NCBI GenBank assembly: GCA_009731375.1
Contig: BJOX01000371.1
Span: 89,437-153,436 of the forward strand
Direction of reading: 5' to 3'
DNA length: 64,000 nucleotides
Source: Paulinella micropora
Lineage: Eukaryota; Cercozoa; Imbricatea; Euglyphida
The translations under genes were made by a program, and so were the position numbers. This document shows, in pieces, positions 12,291-23,435 of the stretch. How positions within the stretch are numbered: position 1 is the first letter of the stretch; every line of letters starts with the position of its first letter. The notes beneath the pieces are model-generated. The model worked only from the letters and a program-made list of their open reading frames with translations, ran no database searches and had not been told where the DNA came from.

Positions 12291-13195
12291 GACCTGACGT
12301 AGGCTATTTATCAGGCGATACATACATACATATACATACATACATATACATTCATTATACATATACATGCACGCATATACATACTGTGGATAGATGGATA
12401 GACACACCGACCTGACGTTAAGTATTTCACAGGCGATACATACATACACATACATACAAAGACATACATAGAAATACATACTATAGATAGATAGATAGAC
12501 ACACCGACCTGACGTAGGCTATTTATCAGGCGATACATACATACATATACATACATACAAAAACATAGATACATATACATACATACAAAAACATACATAC
12601 ATATACATACTATGGATAGATAGATAGACACACCGACCTGACGTAGGCTATTTATCAGGCGATACATACATACACACACATACGTACATACAAAAACATA
12701 CATATATATACATACTATAGATAGATAGATAGACACACCGACCTGACGTAGGCTATTTATCAGGCGATACATACATACATACACATACATACATACAAAA
12801 ACATACATGCATATGCATACATACAAAAACATACATACATATGCATACTAAAGATAGATAGATAGACACACCGACCTGACGTAGGCTATTTATCAGGCGA
12901 TACATACATACATACACGTACATACATACAAAAACATATATACATATACATACATACAAAAACATACATACATATACATACTATAGATAGATAGATAGAC
13001 ACACCGACCTGACGTAGGCTATTTCTCAGCGATACATACATACACACACATACATACATACAAAAACATACATATATATACATACTATAGATAGATAGAT
13101 AGACATACATACATACAAAAACATACATATATATACATACTATAGATAGATAGATAGACACAAGGACCTGACGTAGGCTGTTCCGCTGGCCATAC
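12291..13195 (-). repeat. Donor-side echo array of the 13.25 kb exon
   Basis: Eight ~30-nt copies at about 12291, 12410, 12507, 12627, 12740, 12873, 13006 and 13167, sense CTACGTCAG|GTCGGTGTG. Six share the same RLINSL change relative to the exon's RLRNSL, or nearly so; the last copy differs more. Confidence 0.95.
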
Positions 13196-13253
13196 ATACA
13201 TACATATACATACATACATAAAAACATACACTTAGATAGATAGACACTCCGAC

Positions 13254-13298
13254 CTGACGCAGGCTATTTCGTAGTCGCTGATTCTCCCATTCCATCTC
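13254..13298 (-). CDS. Exon: EMEWENQRLRNSLRQ
   Basis: 45 nt, 15 codons, phase 0 in and out: acceptor CATACATAG, donor CGTCAG|GTCGGA. Eight donor-side echoes, about 30 nt each and with a diverged RLINSLRQ reading, follow downstream at 12291-13195, spaced about 100-160 bp. Confidence 0.75.
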
Positions 13299-13644
13299 CT
13301 ATGTATGTATGTATGTATGTATGTATGTATGTATGTATGTCTGTATCAATGTATGAATATATGCACACATGACATACATACATACATACATACACTATCA
13401 ATGTATGAATATATAGCATGACATACATACATGCATACATACACACATACATACATACATACATACATACATACATACATACGTACATACATACATACGT
13501 ACGTACATACATACATACGTACATACATACATACACACATACATACATGCATACATACATACATACATACATACACACACACACATACATACATACATAC
13601 ATACATACATACACACACAGACACAGACACAGACACAGACACAG

Positions 13645-13681
<37 letters not shown>

Positions 13682-13824
13682 CATATATATATGTATACAT
13701 ATATATATATATATATACATACATACATACATACATACATACATACACACATACACACATACATACATACACACATACATACATACATACATACATACAT
13801 ACATACATACATACACACATACTT

Positions 13825-13867
<43 letters not shown>

Positions 13868-13952
13868 ATATAATATAATATAATATTATATATATATATA
13901 TATATTTATATGTACATATATATACATATATATATATATATATACATATAAG
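13299..13952. repeat. TATG, CATA, CA, GACACA and TA tracts
   Basis: Includes a (GACACA)n hexamer at about 13619-13648 and a long (CA)n. No coding island seen. Confidence 0.9.
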
Positions 13953-14373
13953 GCCCGTTCTATGCGAGCTAATTTTTTTCGCAAATAACCCATAGCCCTC
14001 GGGCCGGCACTTTTTTGGCATTTTTTGATGACCATCCCACCAGGAAACTATCCCACGAATGACCCCTGCCATCTTTGTCGCATTGGCGCGAAGCAACTTG
14101 AGAAATTTCAAACTGCGTATTCTGTGTATACACAGCTACTACAAGACATGATGAAAGCTGTGTGCGTCAACATTATGGTGCCAACAACCGCGCCTGCCTC
14201 ATGCTGGTAGCCAAAAGCATGGACTAATTGCATTCCACCTTCCATCTGCGGCTTGACAGAAGTGGAAATGCGATAGGCCGCCGGGCCGGCACCCATTTAT
14301 TCCTCAATTTTTTCGTAACGGCTCGATTATGGGCTATTTGCAAAAAAAAAAAAAAGGCTCGCATAGAACGGGC
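13953..14373. mobile_element. MITE-like element with ~45-bp terminal inverted repeats
   Basis: Left end GCCCGTTCTATGCGAGC with poly-T, GCAAATA and CCCATA; right end is its inverse complement (TATGGG, TATTTGC, poly-A, GCTCGCATAGAACGGGC). 421 bp, no transposase frame, lying in an intron of the minus-strand gene. A target-site duplication cannot be resolved because the flanks are TA-rich. Confidence 0.85.
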
Positions 14374-14653
14374 ATATTATACACATATACATACATACAC
14401 ATATACATACATACATACATACATACATACATACATACATACATACATACATGCATACATGCATACATACTTATAATACGTACATACATTTAATACATAC
14501 ATACATACATACATACATACATACATACATACATACTTATATACGCACATACATACATACATACATACATACATACATGCATACATACATACTTACATAC
14601 TTACATACATACATACATATATACGTACATACATACATACATACATACATACA

Positions 14654-14690
14654 TAAATTGCCTTTGTAGCATTGGCCCGAGGTCTGCTGC
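14654..14690 (-). repeat. Donor-side echo of the 14.8 kb exon
   Basis: Single partial copy (LQQTSGQ-like) in a CATA/GATA junction; its donor is degraded. Confidence 0.6.
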
Positions 14691-14733
<43 letters not shown>

Positions 14734-14740
14734 CAGATAT

Positions 14741-14791
<51 letters not shown>

Positions 14792-14792
14792 C

Positions 14793-14832
14793 CTGCGCCT
14801 GCCCGGCGGTTTGCTGCAGCCCTGCTAGCTCC
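14793..14832 (-). CDS. Exon: [13 protein letters not shown]
   Basis: 40 nt, phase 2 in and phase 0 out: acceptor ACATACATAG, donor GGCGCAG|GTATCT. Acceptor-side echoes lie upstream (15784-15812, 15973-16000, diverged 16130-16162) and one donor-side echo downstream (14654-14690). Confidence 0.75.
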
Positions 14833-15047
14833 CTATGTATGTCACAGATAGATAGATAGATATATAGATAGATAGATAGATAGATAGACAGATAGATAGA
14901 CAGATATATAGACAGATAGATAGTTAGATGGATAGATAGATGAGATAAATGAGATAGATAAGATAGATTAGATAGATAGATAGATAGATAGACAGATAGA
15001 TAGATATATAGATAGATAGATAGATAAGATAGATAGATAGATGGATG

Positions 15048-15079
<32 letters not shown>

Positions 15080-15094
15080 TATAGACAGATAGAC

Positions 15095-15130
<36 letters not shown>

Positions 15131-15135
15131 CGATG

Positions 15136-15172
<37 letters not shown>

Positions 15173-15215
15173 GATAGATAAGATAGATAAAATAGATAAG
15201 ATAGATAAGATAGAT
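14833..15215. repeat. (GATA)n with GATAA variants
   Basis: Simple repeat only. Confidence 0.95.
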
Positions 15216-15729
15216 GAGATATCGACTAATGTCAGAAAAAAGGAGCTTCTGATTTCGTCAACCAAGGAAGTCTGTGGGTAAAGTATTAACCCGATGCCCA
15301 GCTAAGTCGTGATGTTTGCACGGAAGGGACTGATACAGGCGATACCAAAGCTCCCTAGTACCAGGCGGGGCCAGGGCTCGTTCCATAAGCGCCCCTTGCA
15401 GAACGAGCTCCCACCTCCATTACAGAGGACCCAGTAAGCAGATGGAGTTTCGAGACTGTTCGACAGTCTAGTATAAACCGACAGAGCACTGTGGGTTTTA
15501 TTCCGGGCTCAACAAGCGAGAAAGGGCACCCTGAGGGAACAGGATTGTGCTTCCCGTCGCTATTTCGGCATGTGACTTATAGGCGTATGGCTAGGCACAC
15601 ATAAGGCACCCCACCACGGGCCCAGCACACCCACACCATCCCCTAATTCTCTGTCTGTCGACAGATGGCACCCATTTCAAAAAACCAAGCCCAAGGGAGG
15701 GTCAGTGACACCTCAAGTGGCCTTGGTTC
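15216..15729. mobile_element. Dispersed ~510-bp repeat, copy 2
   Basis: Complete copy with GATA-type repeat directly at both ends; nearly identical to copy 1 apart from scattered changes. Confidence 0.8.
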
Positions 15730-15776
<47 letters not shown>

Positions 15777-15783
15777 CAGATCT

Positions 15784-15824
15784 GCTGCAGCCCCGCTAGC
15801 TCCTTGCATATATTATAGATAGAT

Positions 15825-15871
<47 letters not shown>

Positions 15872-15938
15872 GAGATAGATAGAGAGATAGAGATATCTAG
15901 AGAGATAGATAGATAGATAAATAGATAGATAGATAGAC

Positions 15939-15973
<35 letters not shown>

Positions 15974-16087
15974 CCTGCTGCAGCCCCGCTGGCCGGCTGT
16001 ATTGTGTATTATGTATTGTGTATGATAAGAAAGAAAGAAGAAAGAAAGAAAGAAAGAAAGAAAAGAAAGAAAGAAAGAAAGAAAGAA

Positions 16088-16127
<40 letters not shown>

Positions 16128-16162
16128 AAAAATGGCAGCCCCTCTACCTCTCGGTGTATTGT
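15784..16162 (-). repeat. Acceptor-side echo zone of the 14.8 kb exon with (GAAA)n
   Basis: Copies at 15784-15812 (GAGCTAGCGGGGCTGCAGCAG), 15973-16000 and a diverged one at 16130-16162. The last two share a TATTGTGT-type flank. (GAAA)n separates them at 16027-16130. Confidence 0.75.
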
Positions 16163-16281
16163 GTTTTATACAATAGAAAGAAAGAAAGAAAGATAGAGGA
16201 AAGAAAAAAGATAGATAGATAGGTGGATAGGTAGATAGGAAGGTAGATAAATCGATCGATCGATCTATCGATCGATCGATC

Positions 16282-16327
<46 letters not shown>

Positions 16328-16397
16328 CAGATAGATAGATAGGTAGGTAGGTAGATAGATAGAGATAGATAGAGATATAGACAGATGGATAGATATA

Positions 16398-16603
16398 CCT
16401 CTGCAGGCGTACCACTGTGGCCTTGCGGATAGAATGATAGATAGATGGATAGATAGATAGATAGATAGGTAGATAGATAGATAGTAGATAGATAGAGATA
16501 GAGATAGAGATAGATAGATATACCGCTGCAGGCGTGCCACTGTAACGTTATGGATAGATAGACCGAGATAGATAGGTAGGTAGGTAGGTAGATAGATATA
16601 AAT

Positions 16604-16655
<52 letters not shown>

Positions 16656-16671
16656 TAGGTAGGTAGATAGG

Positions 16672-16726
<55 letters not shown>

Positions 16727-16789
16727 GTAGGTGGATAAAGACTTAGACAGATATATAGATATAGCGGTGCAGGAGAGAAAGAGAGAGAA

Positions 16790-16886
<97 letters not shown>

Positions 16887-16925
16887 TATGCCGCTGCAGA
16901 AAAGAGTGCCACTAAGGTCTTGTTG
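16398..16925 (-). repeat. Donor-side echo zone of the 17.15 kb exon
   Basis: Copies at 16398-16433, 16525-16555 and 16886-16925, with a shorter remnant near 16762, separated by GATA and GA tracts. The first keeps CTGCAGAG|GTATAT. Confidence 0.85.
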
Positions 16926-16942
16926 ATAAGAGAGGCAGAGAG

Positions 16943-16998
<56 letters not shown>

Positions 16999-17016
16999 AG
17001 AGAGAGAGAGAGAGAG

Positions 17017-17090
<74 letters not shown>

Positions 17091-17148
17091 GTTGGTAGAT
17101 ATAGATACGGATAGATAGAAGGATAGATAGATAGATAGATAGATAGAC
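16926..17148. repeat. (GA)n then (GATA)n
   Basis: Pyrimidine-rich on the sense strand of the gene. Confidence 0.9.
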
Positions 17149-17182
17149 CTCTGCAGACGTACCACTGTGGCCTTGTGGGCAG
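17149..17182 (-). CDS. Exon: AHKATVVRLQ microexon
   Basis: 34 nt, phase 1 in and phase 2 out: acceptor ATGTATTAG, donor CTGCAGAG|GTCTAT. Three donor-side echoes, plus a shorter remnant near 16762, lie downstream at 16.40-16.93 kb; one of the three has changed the donor to GCATAT. Both split codons resolve without stops (Ser and Arg). Confidence 0.75.
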
Positions 17183-17194
17183 CTAATACATACA

Positions 17195-17225
<31 letters not shown>

Positions 17226-17231
17226 CATACA

Positions 17232-17263
<32 letters not shown>

Positions 17264-17474
17264 CATACATACCTACATACATGTACATACATCCATCCAT
17301 CCATACATACATACTTACATACGTACATACGTGCATACCTGCATACGTACATACGTACACACACACACATACATACATACATACATACATCCATACATAC
17401 ATACATCCATACATCCATCCATCCATCCATCCATACATGCATACATACATACATACATACATGCATGCATACAC
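17183..17474. repeat. CATA and CATC tracts
   Basis: Simple repeat only. Confidence 0.9.
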
Positions 17475-17630
17475 ACATAGTTTGCGTTTGTCCTGTCGCA
17501 GTGGCATCAGCTGTCCGTCCTGTTCTTTGCCATGTATGTATGTATGTATCTATGTATATATGTATGTATGCATGTATGTATGTATGTATGTATGTATGTA
17601 TGTATGTATGTATATATCTATGTATGTATG

Positions 17631-17664
<34 letters not shown>

Positions 17665-18064
17665 TGTACGTATGTATGTATGTATGTACATGCATACATA
17701 CATAGTTTGCGTTTTTCCTGTCGCAGTGCCATCAGCTGTCCGTCCTCTTCTTTGCCATGTATGTATGTATATATATGTATGTATATATGTATGTATGTAT
17801 GTATGTACGTATGTACATGCATACATACATAATTTGCGTTTTTCCTGTCGCAGTGTCATCAGCTGTCCGTCCTCTTCTTTGCCATGTATGCATATGATGT
17901 ATGTATGTATGTATGTATGTATGTACGTATGTATGTATGTATGTATGTATGTACGTATGTATGTATGTATATACATGCATACATACATAGTTTGCGGTTT
18001 TCCTGGCGCAGTCCCTTTTCCATGTATGTATGTATGTATGTATGTATGTATGTATATATGTATG

Positions 18065-18098
<34 letters not shown>

Positions 18099-18453
18099 TG
18101 TCTGTACGTACGTACGTACGTACATGTATGTATGTATATACATGCATACATGCATAGTTTGCGGTTTTCCTGTCGCAGTCCCATCAGTATGTATGTATGT
18201 ATGTATGTATGTATGTATGTACGTATGTTGTATGTATGGAAATACATGCATACATACATAGTTTGCGGTTTTCCTGTCGCAGTGTCATTAGCTGTCCGTC
18301 CTCTTCTTTGCCATGTATGTATGTATGCATGTATGTATGTATGTATGTATGTATGTATGTATGTATGTATGTATGTATGTATATACATGCATATATAGAT
18401 AGTTTTCGGTTTTCCTGTCGCAGTCCCATCAGCTGTGTGTCCTGTTCTTTGCC
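17475..18453 (-). repeat. Donor-side echo array of the 18.6 kb exon
   Basis: Seven copies at about 17475, 17700, 17830, 17990, 18158, 18260 and 18399, reading QLMxLRQExRKL. Two (17990 and 18158) are truncated at their 5' side. After each donor the sense repeat reads TATG, then flips to CATA at a CATG palindrome. Confidence 0.95.
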
Positions 18454-18590
18454 ATGTATGTCTGTATGTACGTATGTATGTATGTATGTATATATGTATG
18501 TATGTATGTGTGTATGTATGTGTGTATGTATGTATGTATGTATGTACGTACGTACGTACGTACGTATGTATTTTTTACATGCATACATAC

Positions 18591-18690
18591 ATAGTTTGCG
18601 ATTTTCTTGTCGCAGTCCCATTAGCTGTGTGTCCTGTTCCTTTTCCACCTCCTGAGCTCGCTTCAATTTCTCTGACGCACTGGCTAGCTC
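18591..18690 (-). CDS. Exon: ELASASEKLKRAQEVEKEQD coiled coil
   Basis: 100 nt, phase 0 in and phase 1 out: acceptor GTACATTAG, donor AAACTAT|GTATGT. It continues TQLMGLRQENRKL. The second half is echoed seven times downstream (17.48-18.45 kb). Its first ~30 nt recur as ELAIA(A/T)EK-type copies at 18776-18812, 18932-18962 and, beyond the neighbouring exon, 19728-19764. Confidence 0.8.
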
Positions 18691-18775
18691 CTAATGTACA
18701 TGCATACATACATGCATACATACATGCATACAGACATACATACATACATACATACACACATACATACATATATAA

Positions 18776-18819
18776 TGTTTGAATTTTTCTGCCGCAATAG
18801 CTAGCTCCTACATACAGAC

Positions 18820-18877
<58 letters not shown>

Positions 18878-18889
18878 CATATATATATT

Positions 18890-18933
<44 letters not shown>

Positions 18934-18962
18934 GCTTTCTCTGTCGCAATAGCTAGCTCCTA
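18776..18962 (-). repeat. Acceptor-side echoes of the 18.6 kb exon
   Basis: Two copies (18776-18812, 18932-18962) with TAG|GAGCTAGC and an ELAIA(A/T)EK reading, separated by CATA and TA tracts. Confidence 0.8.
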
Positions 18963-19073
18963 CATACATACATACATACATATATAACTTCAAATACATG
19001 GAATACATACATTACATACATGACATACATTACATAGATTCTCTCTCTCTCTCTCTCTTCCTCCCTCCCTCCC

Positions 19074-19126
<53 letters not shown>

Positions 19127-19132
19127 TTTCCT
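18963..19132. repeat. CATA, CT and poly-C tracts before a gap
   Basis: Ends in about 48 C before the run of N. Long homopolymers commonly stop assembly. Confidence 0.9.
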
Positions 19133-19393
19133 NNNNNNNNNNNNNNNNNNNNNNNNNNNNNNNNNNNNNNNNNNNNNNNNNNNNNNNNNNNNNNNNNNNN
19201 NNNNNNNNNNNNNNNNNNNNNNNNNNNNNNNNNNNNNNNNNNNNNNNNNNNNNNNNNNNNNNNNNNNNNNNNNNNNNNNNNNNNNNNNNNNNNNNNNNNN
19301 NNNNNNNNNNNNNNNNNNNNNNNNNNNNNNNNNNNNNNNNNNNNNNNNNNNNNNNNNNNNNNNNNNNNNNNNNNNNNNNNNNNNNNNNNNNNN
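19133..19393. other. Assembly gap after poly-C
   Basis: 261 N. Confidence 1.
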
Positions 19394-19420
19394 AGGGGTA
19401 GGGGAGAAAACAGAGAGAAA

Positions 19421-19463
<43 letters not shown>

Positions 19464-19496
19464 GGGACGGAGGGAAAGAGAGAGAGGGAGAGGGGC

Positions 19497-19541
<45 letters not shown>

Positions 19542-19563
19542 GAGAGAGAGAGAGAAGTAGGAC

Positions 19564-19641
19564 ACACCGCTTGTGCTTGGTCAGAGCATTGTGCGCTTCA
19601 GCTAACTCGTTCTCCTTCTCCCTCAACTTATCTTCTACTTC
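19564..19641 (-). CDS. Exon: EVEDKLREKENELAEAHNAL coiled coil
   Basis: Acceptor TATGTATAG, phase 0 in. The best-looking donor (AAGCG|GTGTGT, low end 19568) leaves phase 2, which does not fit the next exon. The donor TGT|GTCCTA at 19564 keeps phase 0 but is weak. Reads EVEDKLREKENELAEAHNAL then TKHKR. This is the one unresolved junction in the 25-exon chain. Confidence 0.65.
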
Positions 19642-19684
19642 CTATACATACATACATACATACATACATACATACATACATACA

Positions 19685-19718
<34 letters not shown>

Positions 19719-19727
19719 CATATGTAA

Positions 19728-19764
19728 TGTTTGAATTTTTCTGCCGCAATAGCTAGCTCCTACA
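19728..19764 (-). repeat. Displaced acceptor-side echo of the 18.6 kb exon
   Basis: Same sequence as 18776-18812, but located upstream of the 19.6 kb exon, so it breaks the simple order rule. Confidence 0.7.
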
Positions 19765-19950
19765 TAGCATGCATGCATACATACATACATACATACATAC
19801 ATACATAGCCACATCAACACACGTCTCCACTTTGCAGTTTAATGTGATCACCCAACACAAGACACACAAGGACAAGAGGAATGTTTCTACGGGGCTATTC
19901 CCCTCCATTCCAATGCACTTCCCAAATGGAACCAAGATTTTCTTCCATCG

Positions 19951-20090
19951 CTCACCTTCACAAAATGTGGTCAGGTTACCGATAAAACTACATATGCGGC
20001 GCGCCAAATTTGACGTGTTTTGCGGGCTCACCGGCCCGGCTCCGGCTCGCCAGCAAAACACGTCAAATTTGTGGCTAGCCGCATAATATA
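19951..20090. mobile_element. Fold-back element, copy 1
   Basis: Arms CAAATTTGACGTGTTTTGC (20005-20023) and its exact inverse complement (20053-20071) around a GC-rich loop, within a larger conserved block beginning CTCACCTTCACAAAATGTGG. A second copy lies at 35966-36100. Confidence 0.8.
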
Positions 20091-20162
20091 ACATTCTCTT
20101 GTCCCTCAGCTGATCTTTGGCAATCATTTCGGTGGATAGTTATGCATAGTAAGGAGAGTAAG

Positions 20163-20207
20163 TTAGTAACAGCCTCCTCCCGCTTGAGTTCTCACACTTT
20201 CCGCAAA

Positions 20208-20208
<1 letters not shown>
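20163..20208 (-). repeat. Donor-side echo of the 20.3 kb exon
   Basis: Matches the exon's ACTCAAGCGAGAGGAGGC segment with several changes; its donor is lost. Confidence 0.6.
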
Positions 20209-20273
<65 letters not shown>

Positions 20274-20278
20274 CAAAC

Positions 20279-20600
<322 letters not shown>

Positions 20601-20716
20601 GAAGAAAGAGCTACCAGCCTGTCTGGAGAGATCATTTCACAACAGAACACATAAAAAACAAGGAAAAGGAAGAAATGCAGGGATAGTAATACTGTACTGT
20701 CAAGTTGGGAGAGAGA

Positions 20717-21000
20717 TTTAGGGTTAGGGTTAGGGTTAGTGGCTAGGGTTAGGGTTAGGGTTGGGGTTAGGGATAGAGTTAGAGTTAGGGTAGGGTCAGG
20801 GTTGCGGCTGAGGCTGGGGTTGGGGTAGGGGTTAGGGTTAGGGTTAGGGTTAGGGTCAAGGTTAGGGTTAGGGTTGGGGGGGGGTGGGTGGGTTGGGGTT
20901 GGGGTTACGGTTAAGGATTGGGTTATGGTTAGTGCTACGATTGGGGTTTAGAAATTAGAGGCAGGGTTAGAGTTAGAGTTAGGGTAAGGGGTGGAGCTGG
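20717..21000. repeat. Degenerate TTAGGG-like interstitial array
   Basis: Several runs of GGGTTA units mixed with GGGTTG, GGGATAG and GGGTCA variants. Inside an intron, so not a chromosome end. Similar but weaker sequence at 34976-35040 and 35632-35960. Confidence 0.85.
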
Positions 21001-21024
21001 GGTGAGGCTTGGCGTAGGGCTTTG

Positions 21025-21074
<50 letters not shown>

Positions 21075-21130
21075 ATGGATATATAGATAGATAGATAAAT
21101 AAATAGATAGATAGATAGATAGATGGATAT

Positions 21131-21171
<41 letters not shown>

Positions 21172-21178
21172 GAGAGAC

Positions 21179-21257
21179 CAGCCTCGCTGTCGAGTTTGGA
21201 GACGTTATCTCGAACACGTGCGAGCTCCTTCATGAAGTCCTCGTTCTCCGACACCAG
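21179..21257 (-). CDS. Exon: [17 protein letters not shown] coiled coil
   Basis: 79 nt, phase 0 in and phase 1 out: acceptor CTATCTCCTCAG, donor GAGGCTG|GTCTCT. Starts [19 protein letters not shown] and ends SKLDSEA. Two acceptor-side echoes of the first ~35 nt lie upstream at about 21347-21382 and 21441-21472. Heptad-like Leu/Val spacing. Confidence 0.8.
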
Positions 21258-21276
21258 CTGAGGAGATAGATAGATG

Positions 21277-21331
<55 letters not shown>

Positions 21332-21346
21332 CGATAGATAGATAGA

Positions 21347-21384
21347 TCCTTCACGAAGTCCTCGTTCTCCGACACCAGCTGAGG

Positions 21385-21435
<51 letters not shown>

Positions 21436-21472
21436 CAGATCCTTCACGAAGTCCTCGTTCTCCGACGAGGAG
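21347..21472 (-). repeat. Acceptor-side echoes of the 21.2 kb exon
   Basis: Two copies of the exon start (ENEDFVKD reading). The nearer keeps TCCTCAG|CTGGTG; the farther has lost CTGGTGT. Confidence 0.85.
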
Positions 21473-21498
21473 ATAGATAGATAGATAGATAGAATAGG

Positions 21499-21547
<49 letters not shown>

Positions 21548-21548
21548 C

Positions 21549-21757
21549 ATCACCACCCACCCCACATTTCTGGTCTCGCGGGTCTGAGGGGTGCCACCGC
21601 AGGCCAGGCTTTTCAGGCCCGCAAAAGCCAGAAAGTGTACACCACCCACCCCAAAGTTCGGGTGTTGGGTGTGAGAGTGCCACCGCAGACCGGGGCTTTT
21701 TGAGGCCCGCAAAGCCAGAAAGTGGCACCAGAAACACGAAACTTGGGTGGGAGGGGG
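21549..21757. repeat. Two-unit minisatellite (~92 bp)
   Basis: Both units contain CCACCCACCCCA, GTGCCACCGCAG and GCCAGAAAGTG. Not coding in a phase that fits. Followed by poly-G and a 10-base gap. Confidence 0.75.
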
Positions 21758-21763
21758 GGGGGG

Positions 21764-21773
21764 NNNNNNNNNN
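21764..21773. other. Assembly gap (10 N) after poly-G
   Basis: Run of N. Confidence 1.
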
Positions 21774-21813
21774 CTGAGAATGAAGATCGATCGAAAGGTA
21801 GATAGATGGATGG

Positions 21814-21862
<49 letters not shown>

Positions 21863-21863
21863 C

Positions 21864-21902
21864 CTGATTGCCAATCTGGCTGGCTAGCCGCAAGTCTTTC
21901 TC
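21864..21902 (-). CDS. Exon: [13 protein letters not shown], first half of CC1/HAP1_N-like box
   Basis: 39 nt, 13 codons, phase 0 in and out: acceptor TATCTGTTAG, donor AATCAG|GTATCT. Joined to the next exon it gives RLASQIGNQ then LVSENED. TRAK/HAP1-type adaptors have an L-A-x-x-I-G-x-x-L-L/V-x-x-N pattern at the start of their first coiled coil. The match spans a splice junction, which supports the exon model. No echoes of this exon. Confidence 0.75.
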
Positions 21903-21907
21903 CTAAC

Positions 21908-21966
<59 letters not shown>

Positions 21967-22007
21967 AAGATAGATAGAAAGATAGACAGATAGATAGATA
22001 GATAGAT

Positions 22008-22065
<58 letters not shown>

Positions 22066-22082
22066 GAAGGTAGACAGGTAGA

Positions 22083-22109
22083 TACGCCTGTTTCTGTATG
22101 AGGCTGTAG

Positions 22110-22205
<96 letters not shown>

Positions 22206-22240
22206 GCCCTGTTTCTGTACGGGGCTGTAGAGCTCCTGGA
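22083..22240 (-). repeat. Donor-side echoes of the 22.4 kb exon with poly-A and GA tract
   Basis: Two copies ending CAGAAACAG, followed by GCGTAT or GGCGTC; neither has a GT at this position, like the intact exon. Confidence 0.85.
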
Positions 22241-22253
22241 TGATGATGATGAT

Positions 22254-22300
<47 letters not shown>

Positions 22301-22305
22301 CGATA

Positions 22306-22366
<61 letters not shown>

Positions 22367-22370
22367 TGGC

Positions 22371-22444
22371 CTGTTTCTGGATGCGTCCGTAGAGCTCCTG
22401 AATGATGCCCAGCAGGGACTCCACACTCACTGTCTTGTTGCGAT
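22371..22444 (-). CDS. Exon: [20 protein letters not shown], with GC donor
   Basis: 74 nt, phase 1 in and phase 0 out: acceptor CTGCATACAG; the exon ends AAACAG followed by GCCACT, so this is a candidate GC-AG intron. Reads [20 protein letters not shown] then IQKQ; amphipathic coiled coil. Four acceptor-side echoes lie upstream (22.68-23.52 kb) and two donor-side echoes downstream (22.08-22.24 kb). Confidence 0.75.
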
Positions 22445-22607
22445 CTGTATGCAGTAGAAAGGTAGACTAATGGATGGATGGGTGGGTGGGTGGATGGATG
22501 GATGGATAGATAGGTAGGTAGGTAGGTAGGTAGGTAGATAGATAGACAGATAGACAGATAGATAGATAGATAGACAGATAGATAGAAAGACAGACAGACA
22601 GACAGAC

Positions 22608-22667
<60 letters not shown>

Positions 22668-22683
22668 GAGATAGATAGATAGA

Positions 22684-22854
22684 TGCTCCTGGATGATGCA
22701 GAGCAGGGAGTCCACATTCACTGTCTTGTTGCGATTTGTATGTAGTAGAAAAGATAGATAGATGGATGGATGGATAGAGGGATGGATGGATGGATAGGTA
22801 GGTAGGTAGGTAGGTAGGTAGGCAGGCAGGTAGGTAGGTAGGTAGGTAGGTAGG

Positions 22855-22899
<45 letters not shown>

Positions 22900-23123
22900 G
22901 GATGGATAGATGAGATAGATAGATGAGTTAGATAGATAGATGCTCCTGGATGATGCTGAGCAGGGAGTCCACACTCACTGTCTTGTTGCGATCTGTATGC
23001 AGTAGAAAAGATAGATAGATAGATGGATGGATAAAGGGATGGATGGATGGATAGGTAGGTAGGTAGGTAGGTAGGTAGGCAGGTAGGTAGGTAGGTAGGT
23101 AGGCAGGTAGGTAGGTAGGTAGG

Positions 23124-23200
<77 letters not shown>

Positions 23201-23374
23201 GCTCCTGGATGATACTGAGCAGGGAGTCCACACTCACTGTCTTGTTGCGATCTGTATGTAGCAGAAAAGATAGATAGATAGATGGATGGATAGAGGGATG
23301 GATGGATGGATAGGTAGGTAGGTAGGAAGGTAGGCAGGCAGGCAGGTAGGTAGGTAGGTAGGTAGGTAGGTAGG

Positions 23375-23435
<61 letters not shown>

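Noticed and set aside
12291-13195. CRISPR-like regular repeats
   Set aside because: Spacers are simple repeats, not unique sequence; the repeat is a degraded exon end with a splice donor; the context is eukaryotic.
20717-21000. Chromosome end
   Set aside because: The array is degenerate and lies between exons of one gene.
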